Positions 28,172-37,644 are shown, counted from the stretch's first letter. The stretch: 64,000 nucleotides of DNA from an uncultured Mucilaginibacter sp. (GCF_913773635.1 NZ_CAJYGQ010000005.1:62001-126000), one strand, 5' to 3'. Program-made: numbers and translations. The notes: generated by a model from the sequence alone, not told the origin.

Positions 28172-29962
28172 TTAGTTACCCATTCGGCGACGTAAATTCC
28201 GGCGTCTTTGTCGTAACTCACGTTTGTTTTGGCGTCTTTTTTTATCAAGCTTGCGTTGAACAATCATTTGCTTAACATGCTTTTCGGTTGCTGCATCATA
28301 GCCAACGCTGGCCTTTATGCCCTGTGCAAGGGTTTTCACTACAGCTTTAAAAAACGGAGTGTCGGGTTCGCGAACATAGCGCACATCAACCGAACGGGGT
28401 ACAGCACCTAAGAACTCCGGGTTATTTCGCTTCACAATTAAGGCATTAGCCATTAATGATACCAGCATACGGTGTTTATAATTTCCGGCTGCGCTATCAA
28501 CTTTGAGCAAATGTACCTTTAGGTCATGGTAATGCAGCGCAACCTTTCCCCATGATACATTTTTGTTGGCTTGTATATCAAAATCCATATGGTCAAGCCA
28601 TCCGGAAGTAATTTTTATAAGCGCAAAGGGCATGGTGGCCTTGTTCAGCCGGTCGAGATCGATATTGCCTACCCAGCCCTTGTAACTGTAGCTCTTTGCC
28701 GAATCGGTTAAATTAAATTTGATGTTAGCATGCAGGGGGGCGCTATCCATTAACCTGGTAGTAACCTCAATGCGCATGGTATCACGCGTGTTATTGGCTT
28801 TAGCATTATTGGTTACGTTATAAATGTTGCCGCTTGTACCGTTAAATGATACCGAACCTTGCTTGCGCGATTTACGTCCGTAACCCCTGTAGGTGATGTT
28901 AATGTTGCGTAGTTCAACAGTATCAAGCGTAAAACTATTTGGTATACGCTGCAAGGCAACGTTAGGGAAACTTTGCAGCCTGTTGCCTTTTGGTGCCGGT
29001 AAGCCACGGTTGGCAAAAACAACAAAGTTGCCGCGGTTAAGCAACAAGTTTGATCCGTAGATTATCCTGAACTTGTTGAATTTTTTCAAGCTGAAATCGT
29101 TCAACTGCAATGTATCAGTATCAAATTGGTAATAAGTACGTACACCCTTTTTGATAAAAGCCGAATCAGCTGCTGGCACTATACCAACGCCGGTAGCCAG
29201 TAGTTTTGATGTAAGTGTTGAATAGTTGAGCTGTTTTAATTTTAGCCGGTAAAGACTATCGCGCCCCAGCGGCTGGTTGATGTTATTAAGTTCAATTTGA
29301 AGTTCTTTAAAATAATAAAACCGGGTAGAGTCGTGCTGGGTGAGTGAATCAATGCGCAGTTCGTTTCCGGTTAAATTTACTTCCTTTATGGCCGATATCT
29401 TAAGCGTAATTCCCGAGCGGTCATTATAAGTAAAATCAACATCATTGAACATTACCTGTTTAATATGTACAGATTTAAGCATAGGGCTGATGCGCTGCCA
29501 GGCAGTAATCTGATTTTTTTCGACCGTATCGCGGCCCCTTACTTGCCGGTAGTGAACCTGCAATGTTGGTTTGCTTATTACAATTTGGCCAATCTCCAGT
29601 TTGTGATCGTAATACATCATAAACGGATGGATATGCTTAAATACAATACGCTTTACTTTTAACGTGTAAAGGTTGTTAGGAGCGGTACCATTCTTTAATT
29701 TACGGTTGTAAACTTTAATGTTGGGTTTGAGGGTTAGGTTAAAAATTACTAGTTTACCCTGAACTATATGCAAATCAGCATCTGTGAAATTGGCTGTATA
29801 TAAGCTGTCAGATGCAACTAAAATGGTACTACGTACTTTCCCTGCTAAAATTGGCGACCAATACCTGTTAACAAAAAACGCTATTATGGTTATTAAAACA
29901 GCCAGTGCTATCAATACAGTTATAAGTATCTTTTTTACTCTATTTTTAATTACGGCTGTCAT
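28172..29962 (-). CDS. AsmA-like (DUF748-type) membrane-anchored protein
   Basis: Large protein of 596 residues with a single N-terminal membrane anchor (about 11-30) and a long periplasmic part made of repeating beta strands with few helices, as in AsmA/TamB relatives. It has segments such as FTDADLHIVQGKLVIFNL and YDHKLEIGQIVISKPTL. It ends in a very basic tail (KKRRQNKRELRQRRRNLRRR). AsmA-like proteins are thought to move lipids between membranes, and this is the likely but unproven role. The 3' end faces the YfcC gene, with only 51 bases and no terminator between. Confidence 0.66.
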   Translation of the reverse strand: MTAVIKNRVKKILITVLIALAVLITIIAFFVNRYWSPILAGKVRSTILVASDSLYTANFTDADLHIVQGKLVIFNLTLKPNIKVYNRKLKNGTAPNNLYTLKVKRIVFKHIHPFMMYYDHKLEIGQIVISKPTLQVHYRQVRGRDTVEKNQITAWQRISPMLKSVHIKQVMFNDVDFTYNDRSGITLKISAIKEVNLTGNELRIDSLTQHDSTRFYYFKELQIELNNINQPLGRDSLYRLKLKQLNYSTLTSKLLATGVGIVPAADSAFIKKGVRTYYQFDTDTLQLNDFSLKKFNKFRIIYGSNLLLNRGNFVVFANRGLPAPKGNRLQSFPNVALQRIPNSFTLDTVELRNINITYRGYGRKSRKQGSVSFNGTSGNIYNVTNNAKANNTRDTMRIEVTTRLMDSAPLHANIKFNLTDSAKSYSYKGWVGNIDLDRLNKATMPFALIKITSGWLDHMDFDIQANKNVSWGKVALHYHDLKVHLLKVDSAAGNYKHRMLVSLMANALIVKRNNPEFLGAVPRSVDVRYVREPDTPFFKAVVKTLAQGIKASVGYDAATEKHVKQMIVQRKLDKKRRQNKRELRQRRRNLRRRMGN

Positions 29963-30158
29963 CAGGGATTTAAAAGTACCACAACTTCCTGCATTGCTCA
30001 GAGAGTTGACTTCACAAAATAAAGATTTTGAACCGTATGCTAAAGCTCAGATTCAAATTATTGACGGAATAAGTTCGTAATTAGTTACAGCGCTTATCCT
30101 GCAAAGGTCAAATTTTATATTGTGCTGCCAATCTGTCACCGTATTGTTTTTAAATATG

Positions 30159-30166
30159 TACTTTTG
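30159..30166 (+). promoter_or_regulatory. -7 promoter box for miaB
   Basis: TACTTTTG, exact TAnnTTTG, lies 20 bases before the miaB ATG. A TTG at 30144-30146 is too near for a normal -33 box. Confidence 0.4.
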
Positions 30167-30186
30167 CAGTCCAAAAAGTTTTACTA

Positions 30187-31632
30187 ATGATGGATTTGCT
30201 TATTCCGGATAAAACACATGATGAAAGCAGGCAAGGTGAGGCATTAATGCTGGAGCAAACCCCTGAGAAATATAACGGCCGTAAACTGTACATTGAAAGT
30301 TACGGTTGCGCCATGAATTTTTCAGACAGTGAAATTGTTGCTTCTATTTTGCTTGAGCGGGGTTTTGAAACTACAAAGGATTTTAACAATGCCGATGTGA
30401 TTTTCATTAACACCTGTTCTATACGTGAAAATGCCGAGCAGCGTGTGCGCAACCGCCTGCGAGAGTTTACTATTGCCAAGGTTAAAAACCCGGGCATGAT
30501 AGTGGGAGTGCTGGGCTGTATGGCCGAACGCCTGAAAGCAAAATTTTTAGAAGAAGAAAAACTGGTTGACGTAGTTGTGGGCCCTGATGCCTACCGCGAT
30601 TTGCCTAATTTAATTGACAAGGTTGATGATGGCCAAAAGGCTGTAAACGTCCTTCTCTCTCGCGAGGAAACGTATGCCGATATTAACCCGGTACGTTTAA
30701 ATAGTAACGGTATTAATGCCTTTGTATCAATTATGCGTGGCTGCGATAATATGTGCTCATTTTGCGTGGTGCCTTTTACCCGTGGCCGTGAGCGTAGCCG
30801 CGATCCATTTTCAATTGTAAAAGAATGTACCGATTTGTTTAATCAAGGCTACCGCGAGGTGACTTTGCTAGGGCAAAACGTAGATTCATACAAATGGAAA
30901 CCGGAGCCAACCGAAAATGAAGAGATATCTTTAAACGAAATAAAAGGTGCAAACTTTGCTAACCTGCTTGAGATGGTAGCCCAGATAAGCCCTGAGCTTC
31001 GTATACGTTTCTCAACATCGCACCCTAAAGATATTACCGATGAGGTATTGTATACCATGGCTAAGCACGATAACATTTGCAAGTATATTCACTTGCCGGT
31101 ACAATCGGGTAATAGCCGTGTATTAGATATCATGAACCGTACTTATGACCGCGAATGGTATATGAACCGTGTAGAAGCTATTCGCCGTATAATTCCGGGT
31201 TGTGCCATTTCAACCGACGTAATTGCCGGTTTTTGTACCGAAACTGAGGAAGAGCACCAAGACACCCTAAGCATGATGGACTTTGTACAGTATGATTATG
31301 CTTACATGTTTATGTACTCTGAGCGTCCGGGTACGTTAGCTGCCAAGCGTTTTACTGATGATATTCCTGATGCGGTGAAAAACCGTCGTCTTAAAGAAAT
31401 TGTAGTTAAACAGCAGCAGCACTCACACCTGCGTTTACAGGAAAAAGTAGGTAAAGTACAACGCGTGCTTATTGAGGGGTTCTCAAAAAAATCAAACCTT
31501 GATTATTGCGGCCGTGCTGATAACAATGCTATGGTAGTTTTCCCGGTAAACGAGGGCTACAAACCCGGTCAGTATGTAAATGTATTGGTTGACCGCTGTA
31601 CAACAGCTACTTTGCTGGGAACGGTCGTTTAA
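30187..31632 (+). CDS. miaB: tRNA-2-methylthio-N6-dimethylallyladenosine synthase
   Basis: Radical-SAM methylthiotransferase that converts i6A37 of tRNA to ms2i6A37. The 481 residues have the N-terminal UPF0004 domain with cluster cysteines C41, C77 and C111. The radical-SAM triad C186, C190, C193 ([10 protein letters not shown]) follows, then a TRAM RNA-binding domain in the last 65 residues. The N-terminal extension of about 30 residues is Bacteroidota-like. It lies upstream of the sigma54 regulator block, which is common synteny in this phylum, but here a decayed gene has been inserted between them. Confidence 0.95.
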   Translation: MMDLLIPDKTHDESRQGEALMLEQTPEKYNGRKLYIESYGCAMNFSDSEIVASILLERGFETTKDFNNADVIFINTCSIRENAEQRVRNRLREFTIAKVKNPGMIVGVLGCMAERLKAKFLEEEKLVDVVVGPDAYRDLPNLIDKVDDGQKAVNVLLSREETYADINPVRLNSNGINAFVSIMRGCDNMCSFCVVPFTRGRERSRDPFSIVKECTDLFNQGYREVTLLGQNVDSYKWKPEPTENEEISLNEIKGANFANLLEMVAQISPELRIRFSTSHPKDITDEVLYTMAKHDNICKYIHLPVQSGNSRVLDIMNRTYDREWYMNRVEAIRRIIPGCAISTDVIAGFCTETEEEHQDTLSMMDFVQYDYAYMFMYSERPGTLAAKRFTDDIPDAVKNRRLKEIVVKQQQHSHLRLQEKVGKVQRVLIEGFSKKSNLDYCGRADNNAMVVFPVNEGYKPGQYVNVLVDRCTTATLLGTVV

Positions 31633-31634
31633 AT

Positions 31635-31675
31635 AGAGCCAAGAACTAAGAAACAAGAGCCAAGATAGAAGTAAG
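31635..31675. repeat. Left arm of inverted repeat around the decayed four-helix-bundle gene
   Basis: AGAGCCAAGAAC and CAAGAGCCAAGATAG units. The reverse complement recurs at 32057-32094, and a third copy of the same unit is at 40366-40397. Confidence 0.6.
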
Positions 31676-31691
31676 AAAATCTGAATTGTTG

Positions 31692-32055
31692 ATGAAGCAC
31701 AACTTTAAGAATTTAAAGGTTTGGCAAAAGGCTTTAGATTTGACCGACTTAATTTACAGCTATTGTAAGGTTTGCCTGCTGATGAACGCTTTAATTTGAT
31801 CGATCAAACAAATTGAGCCTCTTGTTCAATTCCTTCAAACATTGCCGAAGGATCGGGCAAAAGGACCAATATTCATACAGCAGAGTTTTTATCAACTGCG
31901 TTGATATCTTCTTAGAAACACAACTGTTGATTTGCAGAAGAAGGTTGTATGGCAACGTTGCTGAATTAACGTAATGTCTCAACATGGTTGAGGAAGTTCA
32001 GAAAATGATATTCGCATTTAGAGAACATGTACTAACACGGCCAAATGACCATTGA
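31692..32055 (+). pseudogene. Decayed four helix bundle (23S rRNA IVS-type) protein gene
   Basis: Remnant of the TIGR02436/S23 four-helix-bundle family. From an ATG at 31692 the first 26 codons read KHNFKNLKVWQKALDLTDLI, the standard N-terminus. A frameshift near 31770 is followed in another frame by LPADERFNLIDQ, a stop, SIPSNIAEGSGKR and AEFLSTAL. A second shift near 31912 leads to ETQLLICRR and, after another stop, VEEVQKMIFAFREHV. All family landmarks occur in the correct order across frames, so the gene is broken by at least two frameshifts and two stops. It sits between inverted repeats in the miaB-sigma54 spacer. Confidence 0.85.
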
Positions 32056-32056
32056 T

Positions 32057-32094
32057 CTTGGTTCCTGGCTCTTAGCTCTTGTCTCTGTATTCTA
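32057..32094. repeat. Right arm of inverted repeat before the sigma54 regulator
   Basis: Reads CTTGGTTCCTGGCTCTTAG then CTCTTGTCTC, an inverted imperfect copy of 31635-31675. It directly abuts the ATG at 32099, so it forms the 5' leader of the regulator gene. Confidence 0.6.
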
Positions 32095-32098
32095 TCTT

Positions 32099-33337
32099 AT
32101 GAACGTACAAGAAATTAAACAACGCTTTGGTATCATCGGCAATTCGCCGTTGTTAAACCGGGCTATAGATATTGCTAACCAGGTAGCACCTACCGATATT
32201 TCGGTATTGGTAACGGGAGAGAGTGGTAGCGGTAAGGAAGCGTTTTCGCAAATTATCCACCAGTTGAGTCCGCGTAAGCATGGGCCCTTTATTGCCGTGA
32301 ACTGTGGTGCCATACCCGAGGGGACTATAGACTCAGAATTGTTTGGCCATGAAAAAGGTGCCTACACGGGTGCTGTTGGCGAGCGTAAAGGGTATTTTGA
32401 AACGGTTAACGGCGGTACCATCTTTTTAGATGAGATAGGTGAGATGCCTTTAGGCACGCAGGCGCGTTTGTTGCGTGTGCTGGAGTCGGGGCAATTTATT
32501 CGCGTAGGCTCATCAAAAGTAGAGAAAACCAATGTTCGTGTAATAGCTGCTACTAACGTAGATGTTTACGAGGCGGTTAAGGCAGGCAAGTTTCGCGAAG
32601 ATTTATACTACCGCTTAAATACCGTGCCTTTGCGCATACCGCCATTGCGTGATCGTAAAGAAGATATTTACCTGTTGTTCCGTAAGTTCTCGGCCGATTT
32701 TACTGATAAATACCGTAGCCCGGCAATACAATTAGATGAAGGTGCGCAGCAGGTACTAAGCAATTATTCTTGGCCGGGTAACGTTCGTCAGCTAAAAAAT
32801 GTGGCTGAGCAGCTGGCAGTTTTGGAGCGCGACCGTATTATCACTGCGGAGATATTATTAACCTATATGCCGCAGGAAGCCGGCCGTAGCAACCTGCCTA
32901 TGCGTTTGGACAGCCAGCCCCGCGAAGATTTCTCGGAGCGTGATATACTATATAAAGTGCTTTTTGATATGAAGCGCGATATGAACGAGCTTAAAAAGCT
33001 GGTTGCCGAAATAATTGAGCACGGAGGAGTGCCGGTTAATTACAATAATCCGCAAACGCTCAATTACCTTCATCATGATATTGATTTGCCCATAAGGCAG
33101 CAAGATACACAATTTACTATTCAGCCGCCCGTTGTTAATCCGGTTGCGCATCATAATGAGGCCGTATTTACGCCACATGCCGAAGAAGTGGAAGAGTCGT
33201 TGTCATTGGTTGAAAAAGAGTCGGACATGATACGCAAGGCTTTAAAAAAGCATAAAGGAAAGCGTAAACTGGCTGCCAATGAATTAGGTATATCTGAGCG
33301 TACACTTTACCGTAAAATAAAAGAACTCGATTTATAA
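32099..33337 (+). CDS. Sigma54-dependent Fis-family transcriptional activator without sensor domain
   Basis: Enhancer-binding AAA+ activator, 412 residues. Walker A is GESGSGKE (40-47), the sigma54-contact loop is GAYTGA (87-92), Walker B is near 106-111, and the arginine-finger segment and C-terminal Fis-type helix-turn-helix (about 375-412) are intact. No receiver, PAS or GAF domain precedes the AAA domain, so it resembles PspF. The upstream ATG at 32045 would only translate repeat sequence, so 32099 is chosen. It is two bases from lptE, in an envelope-biogenesis operon. That suggests an envelope-stress role, which is an inference. Confidence 0.9.
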   Translation: MNVQEIKQRFGIIGNSPLLNRAIDIANQVAPTDISVLVTGESGSGKEAFSQIIHQLSPRKHGPFIAVNCGAIPEGTIDSELFGHEKGAYTGAVGERKGYFETVNGGTIFLDEIGEMPLGTQARLLRVLESGQFIRVGSSKVEKTNVRVIAATNVDVYEAVKAGKFREDLYYRLNTVPLRIPPLRDRKEDIYLLFRKFSADFTDKYRSPAIQLDEGAQQVLSNYSWPGNVRQLKNVAEQLAVLERDRIITAEILLTYMPQEAGRSNLPMRLDSQPREDFSERDILYKVLFDMKRDMNELKKLVAEIIEHGGVPVNYNNPQTLNYLHHDIDLPIRQQDTQFTIQPPVVNPVAHHNEAVFTPHAEEVEESLSLVEKESDMIRKALKKHKGKRKLAANELGISERTLYRKIKELDL

Positions 33338-33339
33338 TA

Positions 33340-33855
33340 ATGAAGAAAGTACTGTGCTTTGTGATGATAATGTCGGCCATGGTGTGGTCTTCATGTTCAG
33401 TTACTTTAAGCGGAGCTTCCATTCCGGTTGATATGAAAACCATAAATGTGGCTTTCTTTGAGAATAATGCACCGCTTGTGGTAAACAACCTGAGTACACT
33501 ATTTACAGAGGCTTTGAAAGATCGTATACGCTCGCAAAGCCGTTTAAGCATTGTGCGGGGTGAAGCAGATGCAACTTTGGAAGGAACCATTACAGGCTTT
33601 AATTATGCTCCGGTGTCAATACAAGCTACAAACGGAAATCAGGCGCCTATAGCTACGGCAACACGTTTAACCATAACTGTTAGCGTTAAGTACGTTAATT
33701 TTAAGGATAAAAAGAAGTCGCCTGATTTTGAACAGACATTTTCCCGTTATACCGACTTTACCGGCGATATTAATTCTAACGAACAACGTTTAATACCAAT
33801 AATTAATCAGCAGCTTACAGAAGATATTTTTAATAAAGCTTTTGCAAACTGGTAA
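33340..33855 (+). CDS. lptE: LPS-assembly lipoprotein LptE
   Basis: Outer-membrane lipoprotein that plugs the LptD barrel during LPS transport. The 171-residue protein has a lipoprotein signal (C19 in WSSC). The mature domain begins with SVTLSGASIP and the family segment KTINVAFFENNAP, then a RSQSRLSIV and ATLEGTITGF strand pair typical of Bacteroidota LptE. The domain ends near NQQLTEDIFNKAFANW. It follows the sigma54 regulator after two bases. Confidence 0.88.
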   Translation: MKKVLCFVMIMSAMVWSSCSVTLSGASIPVDMKTINVAFFENNAPLVVNNLSTLFTEALKDRIRSQSRLSIVRGEADATLEGTITGFNYAPVSIQATNGNQAPIATATRLTITVSVKYVNFKDKKKSPDFEQTFSRYTDFTGDINSNEQRLIPIINQQLTEDIFNKAFANW

Positions 33856-33877
33856 TCAATTTAGTAGTTTAAGCCAC

Positions 33878-35041
33878 GTGCAACACGATACCACTCATCC
33901 AAACCAGCTTTTGAAACAGGTGCTTTCGAGCCCTGTAACCTTAAGCGAAGAACACATAAGCAATTTGCAAACGCTGCTGTACAGCTTTCCGCAATTCGGT
34001 GCACTGTATGCCATTCAGGCGCGGTCTGGCTCCGCCCAGCATCTTAATGCGGCGGCCGCACGTCTTAGTAACAGCAGCATACTTCAAAAAATTGTTCAAC
34101 AGCCGCATCTGCTTGCAACTGTATCTCCATCGCAAATTCTTTATAAAACCCGTAAGGATAAAGAGCAAGCTCAGGCTAGCGAGGTAGTTGAACAAGCAGG
34201 CAATACTGTCTTGACTCCCGCAGTTGAAACACCGCAGGTAATACCTGCAGTTGAAGTTACGGTTGAAGAGATTAAAGTGAATGCAGAGGAAGCTTACGAG
34301 GTATATGATGAGCCGGCACATCCTATATCAGAGCGCAATGAGGAAGCTGCTGACTTAAGGGCTACGGTAGCAGAAGAAGTTGCTGAGTCTGCTGTTACGC
34401 ATGAGCCTTTGCCTGAAACGCAAAAGCTTATTATTGAAAATATAGCAACTACCGACTACTTTGTATTTGACAGGGCCTTTGTTGAGCGTGATGAACAAAG
34501 CCCTGCTGCTGTGCAACCCGAAGACGTATCTCCGCAAGAACCTGCACCCGTGCATCAGGCCGATGTGCCGCCCGTTACAGAGGAAAAAAAGGTTACCCGT
34601 TATCATGACGATAAAATGCCTTACAGCTTTATGTGGTGGTTAGATAAAACCCGCAATAAGCACAGTGGTATATACCAGCCTTTTGCAGCGCCTTCGTCTC
34701 ACCTTACTGATAGGCAGCCGCCTTTACCAATACCGGTAGAAAGCGTGCCGCACGAGGTGCTTGATACCCGAAAAAAGGAAGAGGAATTGGTAGACAGGTT
34801 TATACAGGAAGATCCGCAGATTAAGCCGCCAAGCAGTGATAAACTTGATAATGAAAACAAGGCACGCCAAAGTGCCGAAGACCAGGAAGAGTTGATAACT
34901 GAAACTCTGGCACGCATTTATGCCGATCAGATGTTATATTCCAAAGCAATAGCGGCTTATAAAATATTAATGTTGAAAAATCCGGAAAAAAGACGTTACT
35001 TTGCAAGCCAAATTGAAATTTTAGAAAAGAAAATTAATTAA
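33878..35041 (+). CDS. Conserved hypothetical protein of the lptE-secG operon
   Basis: I do not recognise a named domain. From the GTG at 33878 it has about 387 residues; a TTG at 33842 would overlap lptE by 14 bases. The N-terminal part (about 1-95) is helical (NQLLKQVLSSP, LQTLLYSFP). The middle (about 95-300) is Glu/Pro/Val-rich and probably disordered, with a YSFMWWLDKTR patch. The C-terminal 50 residues form a TPR-like helix pair (LARIYADQMLYSKAIAAYK). No signal peptide is seen. The position between lptE and secG suggests a link to envelope assembly, but the role is unknown. Confidence 0.7.
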   Translation: MQHDTTHPNQLLKQVLSSPVTLSEEHISNLQTLLYSFPQFGALYAIQARSGSAQHLNAAAARLSNSSILQKIVQQPHLLATVSPSQILYKTRKDKEQAQASEVVEQAGNTVLTPAVETPQVIPAVEVTVEEIKVNAEEAYEVYDEPAHPISERNEEAADLRATVAEEVAESAVTHEPLPETQKLIIENIATTDYFVFDRAFVERDEQSPAAVQPEDVSPQEPAPVHQADVPPVTEEKKVTRYHDDKMPYSFMWWLDKTRNKHSGIYQPFAAPSSHLTDRQPPLPIPVESVPHEVLDTRKKEEELVDRFIQEDPQIKPPSSDKLDNENKARQSAEDQEELITETLARIYADQMLYSKAIAAYKILMLKNPEKRRYFASQIEILEKKIN

Positions 35042-35049
35042 CATACAAA

Positions 35050-35400
35050 ATGTACTTAGTATTAATCATCGTTGCTATTCTGGTTTGCATTTTATTAGGC
35101 GTTATTGTGTTGGTGCAAAATCCTAAAGGCGGCGGTTTGTCATCAAACTTTTCAAGCTCATCGCAATTATTGGGTGTGCAAAAAACAGGTGATATCCTTG
35201 AAAAGGGAACCTGGATTTTAGCCATCACCTTAATGGTATTATCATTAGCTATTAACGTAGCTATCAAAAGCGGAACCGGCGCAGGTTCTTCTGAATACCA
35301 GGAGCAGATTCAAAAAGCTTCTAAGCCAAGTGCCCCTGTAAGCAGTACATCTCCGCTTAGCGTGCCGGCTAAACCAACTGATACAGCTGCAAAGAAATAA
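35050..35400 (+). CDS. secG: Protein translocase subunit SecG
   Basis: Small subunit of the SecYEG channel in the inner membrane. The 116 residues hold two membrane helices (about 2-20 and 56-75) joined by the conserved loop LVQNPKGGGLSSNF. A hydrophilic Ser/Pro/Thr-rich C-terminal tail of about 35 residues follows, longer than in Escherichia coli but usual in Bacteroidota. It starts eight bases after the preceding gene, so it closes the regulator-lptE-unknown-secG operon, and a terminator follows. Confidence 0.93.
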   Translation: MYLVLIIVAILVCILLGVIVLVQNPKGGGLSSNFSSSSQLLGVQKTGDILEKGTWILAITLMVLSLAINVAIKSGTGAGSSEYQEQIQKASKPSAPVSSTSPLSVPAKPTDTAAKK

Positions 35401-35420
35401 GTAACATTAATATAATATTT

Positions 35421-35449
35421 AAAAGCCCCGCATTACCCGGGGCTTTTTT
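35421..35449 (+). terminator. Terminator after secG
   Basis: AAAGCCCCG and CGGGGCTTT arms, followed by a T run. Confidence 0.85.
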
Positions 35450-35463
35450 AGTTTTGAAGCAAT

Positions 35464-35579
35464 CTGCCAACCTGACATTTGTCATTTTCGCGTAACTGAA
35501 AGGAAGTACAGCTGCAGGTGGTAGGTGGATGATTTTTCTGCCAATAAAACAGCAATTTTCTGCCAGCTGCGTGTTGGCA
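35464..35579 (+). promoter_or_regulatory. Array of TGCCA/TGACA elements upstream of groES
   Basis: Six TGnCA half-sites lie within 116 bases. TGCCA is at 35465, 35539 and 35561, TGACA at 35473, and the inverted forms TGTCA and TGGCA are at 35480 and 35575. Two TTTCTGCCA copies are 22 bases apart, and TGCCA-N9-TGGCA and TGACA-TT-TGTCA form inverted pairs. No CIRCE element is present. The location suggests a heat-shock control region for groESL. Confidence 0.4.
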
Positions 35580-35633
35580 TAGTAAATGATAAAAAGCAAG
35601 CAAACATTTAAACCATATAAATTAAAGTTTCAT

Positions 35634-35909
35634 ATGTCATTAAACATTAAACCTATTGGCGACAGAGTAGTAGTAGAAGCTGCTCCAGCCGAAGAAAAGA
35701 CTGCGTCTGGTATCTTCATTCCTGACACTGCAAAAGAAAAACCTCAACAAGGTACCGTAGTGGCTGTAGGTGACGGTAAAAAAGATGAGCCTATGACTGT
35801 TAAAGTAGGTGATAAAGTTTTATACAGCAAATATGGCGGTACTGAGATCACCATCGACGGTAAAGAGTACCTGATGATGCGCGAGTCAGATATCTACGGC
35901 ATACTATAA
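35634..35909 (+). CDS. groES: Co-chaperonin GroES
   Basis: Heptameric lid for the GroEL folding chamber. The ATG at 35634 gives 91 residues in the normal length range; an upstream ATG at 35586 would add a basic 16-residue stretch foreign to the family. Features are [11 protein letters not shown] at the start, the mobile loop [19 protein letters not shown] (about 22-40) and [14 protein letters not shown]. It is followed after 100 bases by groEL on the same strand, a spacer longer than the usual one. Confidence 0.97.
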   Translation: MSLNIKPIGDRVVVEAAPAEEKTASGIFIPDTAKEKPQQGTVVAVGDGKKDEPMTVKVGDKVLYSKYGGTEITIDGKEYLMMRESDIYGIL

Positions 35910-36009
35910 GCAAGGATTGATAGATTACAGATAAAGATGAAAGAGTAGGTTACGATTCATGCTTCAAATCACTCATTCATAAATTCAAAAAATTATTCAT
36001 TTAAAAGAA

Positions 36010-37644
36010 ATGGCAAAACAAGTTAAATACAACGTTGAAGCACGCGACGCATTAAAACGCGGTGTGGATATTTTAGCTAACGCAGTTAAAGTTACCTTAG
36101 GTCCTAAAGGCCGTAACGTTATTATTGATAAAAAATTTGGCTCACCAGCTATCACTAAAGATGGTGTTACTGTAGCTAAAGAAATTGAATTAAAAGATGC
36201 CCTTGAAAACATGGGCGCTCAAATGGTTAAAGAAGTAGCCTCTAAAACTGCTGATATTGCAGGTGACGGTACTACTACTGCAACCGTTTTAGCTCAGGCT
36301 ATTGTTACTGCTGGTATTAAAAACGTTGCTGCCGGTGCAAACCCAATGGATTTGAAACGTGGTATTGACAAAGCTGTTGCTGCTGTTGTGGCTAACCTTA
36401 AAGTGCAATCACAAGCAGTAGGTGAAGACAATAACAAAATTAAACAAGTTGCTACTATTTCGGCTAATAACGATGAGGTTATTGGTACCCTGATTGCTGA
36501 TGCAATGGGTAAAGTAGGTAAAGACGGTGTTATTACCGTTGAAGAAGCAAAAGGTACTGAAACTGAAGTTAAAACTGTAGAAGGTATGCAGTTTGACCGT
36601 GGTTACCTTTCTCCATACTTTGTAACCAATGCTGATAAAATGGAAGCAGAGTTAGACAATCCTTACATCCTGATTTACGATAAAAAGATTTCATCGATGA
36701 AAGAATTGTTACCGGTATTAGAAAAACAAGTACAAACCGGTAAACCGTTGGTTATCATTTCTGAAGACTTAGACGGTGAAGCTTTAGCTACATTGGTAGT
36801 TAACAAAATCCGTGGTTCACTGAAAGTTGCTGCTGTTAAAGCTCCAGGCTTTGGTGACCGTCGTAAAGCTATGTTAGAAGACATTGCTATCTTAACAGGT
36901 GGTACTGTTATTTCTGAAGAGCGTGGTTACAAATTAGAGAATGCTGATTTAACCTACTTAGGTACTGCTGAGAAAGTAGTTATTGACAAAGATAACACTA
37001 CCATAATTAACGGTTTTGGCGACGCGGAAGGCATCAAAGCCCGCGTTAATCAAATTAAAGCTCAAATTGAAACCACTACTTCTGATTACGATAAAGAAAA
37101 ACTACAAGAGCGTTTAGCTAAATTATCAGGTGGTGTTGCTGTATTATATGTAGGTGCAGCTACCGAGGTTGAAATGAAAGAGAAAAAAGACCGTGTTGAT
37201 GATGCTTTACACGCAACCCGCGCTGCCGTTGAAGAAGGCATCGTAGCTGGTGGTGGTGTAGCATTCATTCGTGCGGTTGCTTCATTAGGCGATTTGCAAG
37301 GTGAAAACGAAGACGAGAAAACCGGTATCCAAATTGTAAAACGCGCTATTGAAGAGCCTTTACGTCAAATTTGTGAAAACGCTGGTATTGAAGGTTCAAT
37401 TGTAGTGCAAAAAGTTAAAGAAGGTACTGCCGACTTTGGTTACAATGCACGTGCCGATCGTTACGAAAACTTAATTGGTGCAGGTGTAATTGACCCTACT
37501 AAAGTATCACGCGTAGCGTTAGAAAACGCTGCTTCAATTTCATCAATGTTGTTAACCACCGAGTGTGTGTTAGCTGATGATCCTGAAGATGCTCCTGCTG
37601 GTGCGGGTGCCCCTCCAATGGGTGGTATGGGCGGTATGATGTAA
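36010..37644 (+). CDS. groEL: Chaperonin GroEL (60 kDa)
   Basis: ATP-dependent protein-folding chamber. The 544 residues show the ATP-binding signature [12 protein letters not shown] (about 85-96), the apical domain, the equatorial C-terminal signature [14 protein letters not shown], and the typical Gly-Met tail (GGMGGMM). Codon use looks strongly biased to a small set, as in highly expressed genes. It forms a groES-groEL pair and ends with a terminator. Confidence 0.98.
   Translation: MAKQVKYNVEARDALKRGVDILANAVKVTLGPKGRNVIIDKKFGSPAITKDGVTVAKEIELKDALENMGAQMVKEVASKTADIAGDGTTTATVLAQAIVTAGIKNVAAGANPMDLKRGIDKAVAAVVANLKVQSQAVGEDNNKIKQVATISANNDEVIGTLIADAMGKVGKDGVITVEEAKGTETEVKTVEGMQFDRGYLSPYFVTNADKMEAELDNPYILIYDKKISSMKELLPVLEKQVQTGKPLVIISEDLDGEALATLVVNKIRGSLKVAAVKAPGFGDRRKAMLEDIAILTGGTVISEERGYKLENADLTYLGTAEKVVIDKDNTTIINGFGDAEGIKARVNQIKAQIETTTSDYDKEKLQERLAKLSGGVAVLYVGAATEVEMKEKKDRVDDALHATRAAVEEGIVAGGGVAFIRAVASLGDLQGENEDEKTGIQIVKRAIEEPLRQICENAGIEGSIVVQKVKEGTADFGYNARADRYENLIGAGVIDPTKVSRVALENAASISSMLLTTECVLADDPEDAPAGAGAPPMGGMGGMM

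Noticed and set aside
32045..32098. Upstream ATG start for the sigma54 regulator
   Set aside because: The 18 extra residues are a translation of the inverted repeat, and the family starts at the ATG at 32099.
35586..35633. Upstream start for groES
   Set aside because: It adds 16 basic residues absent from GroES proteins; the ATG at 35634 gives the normal length.
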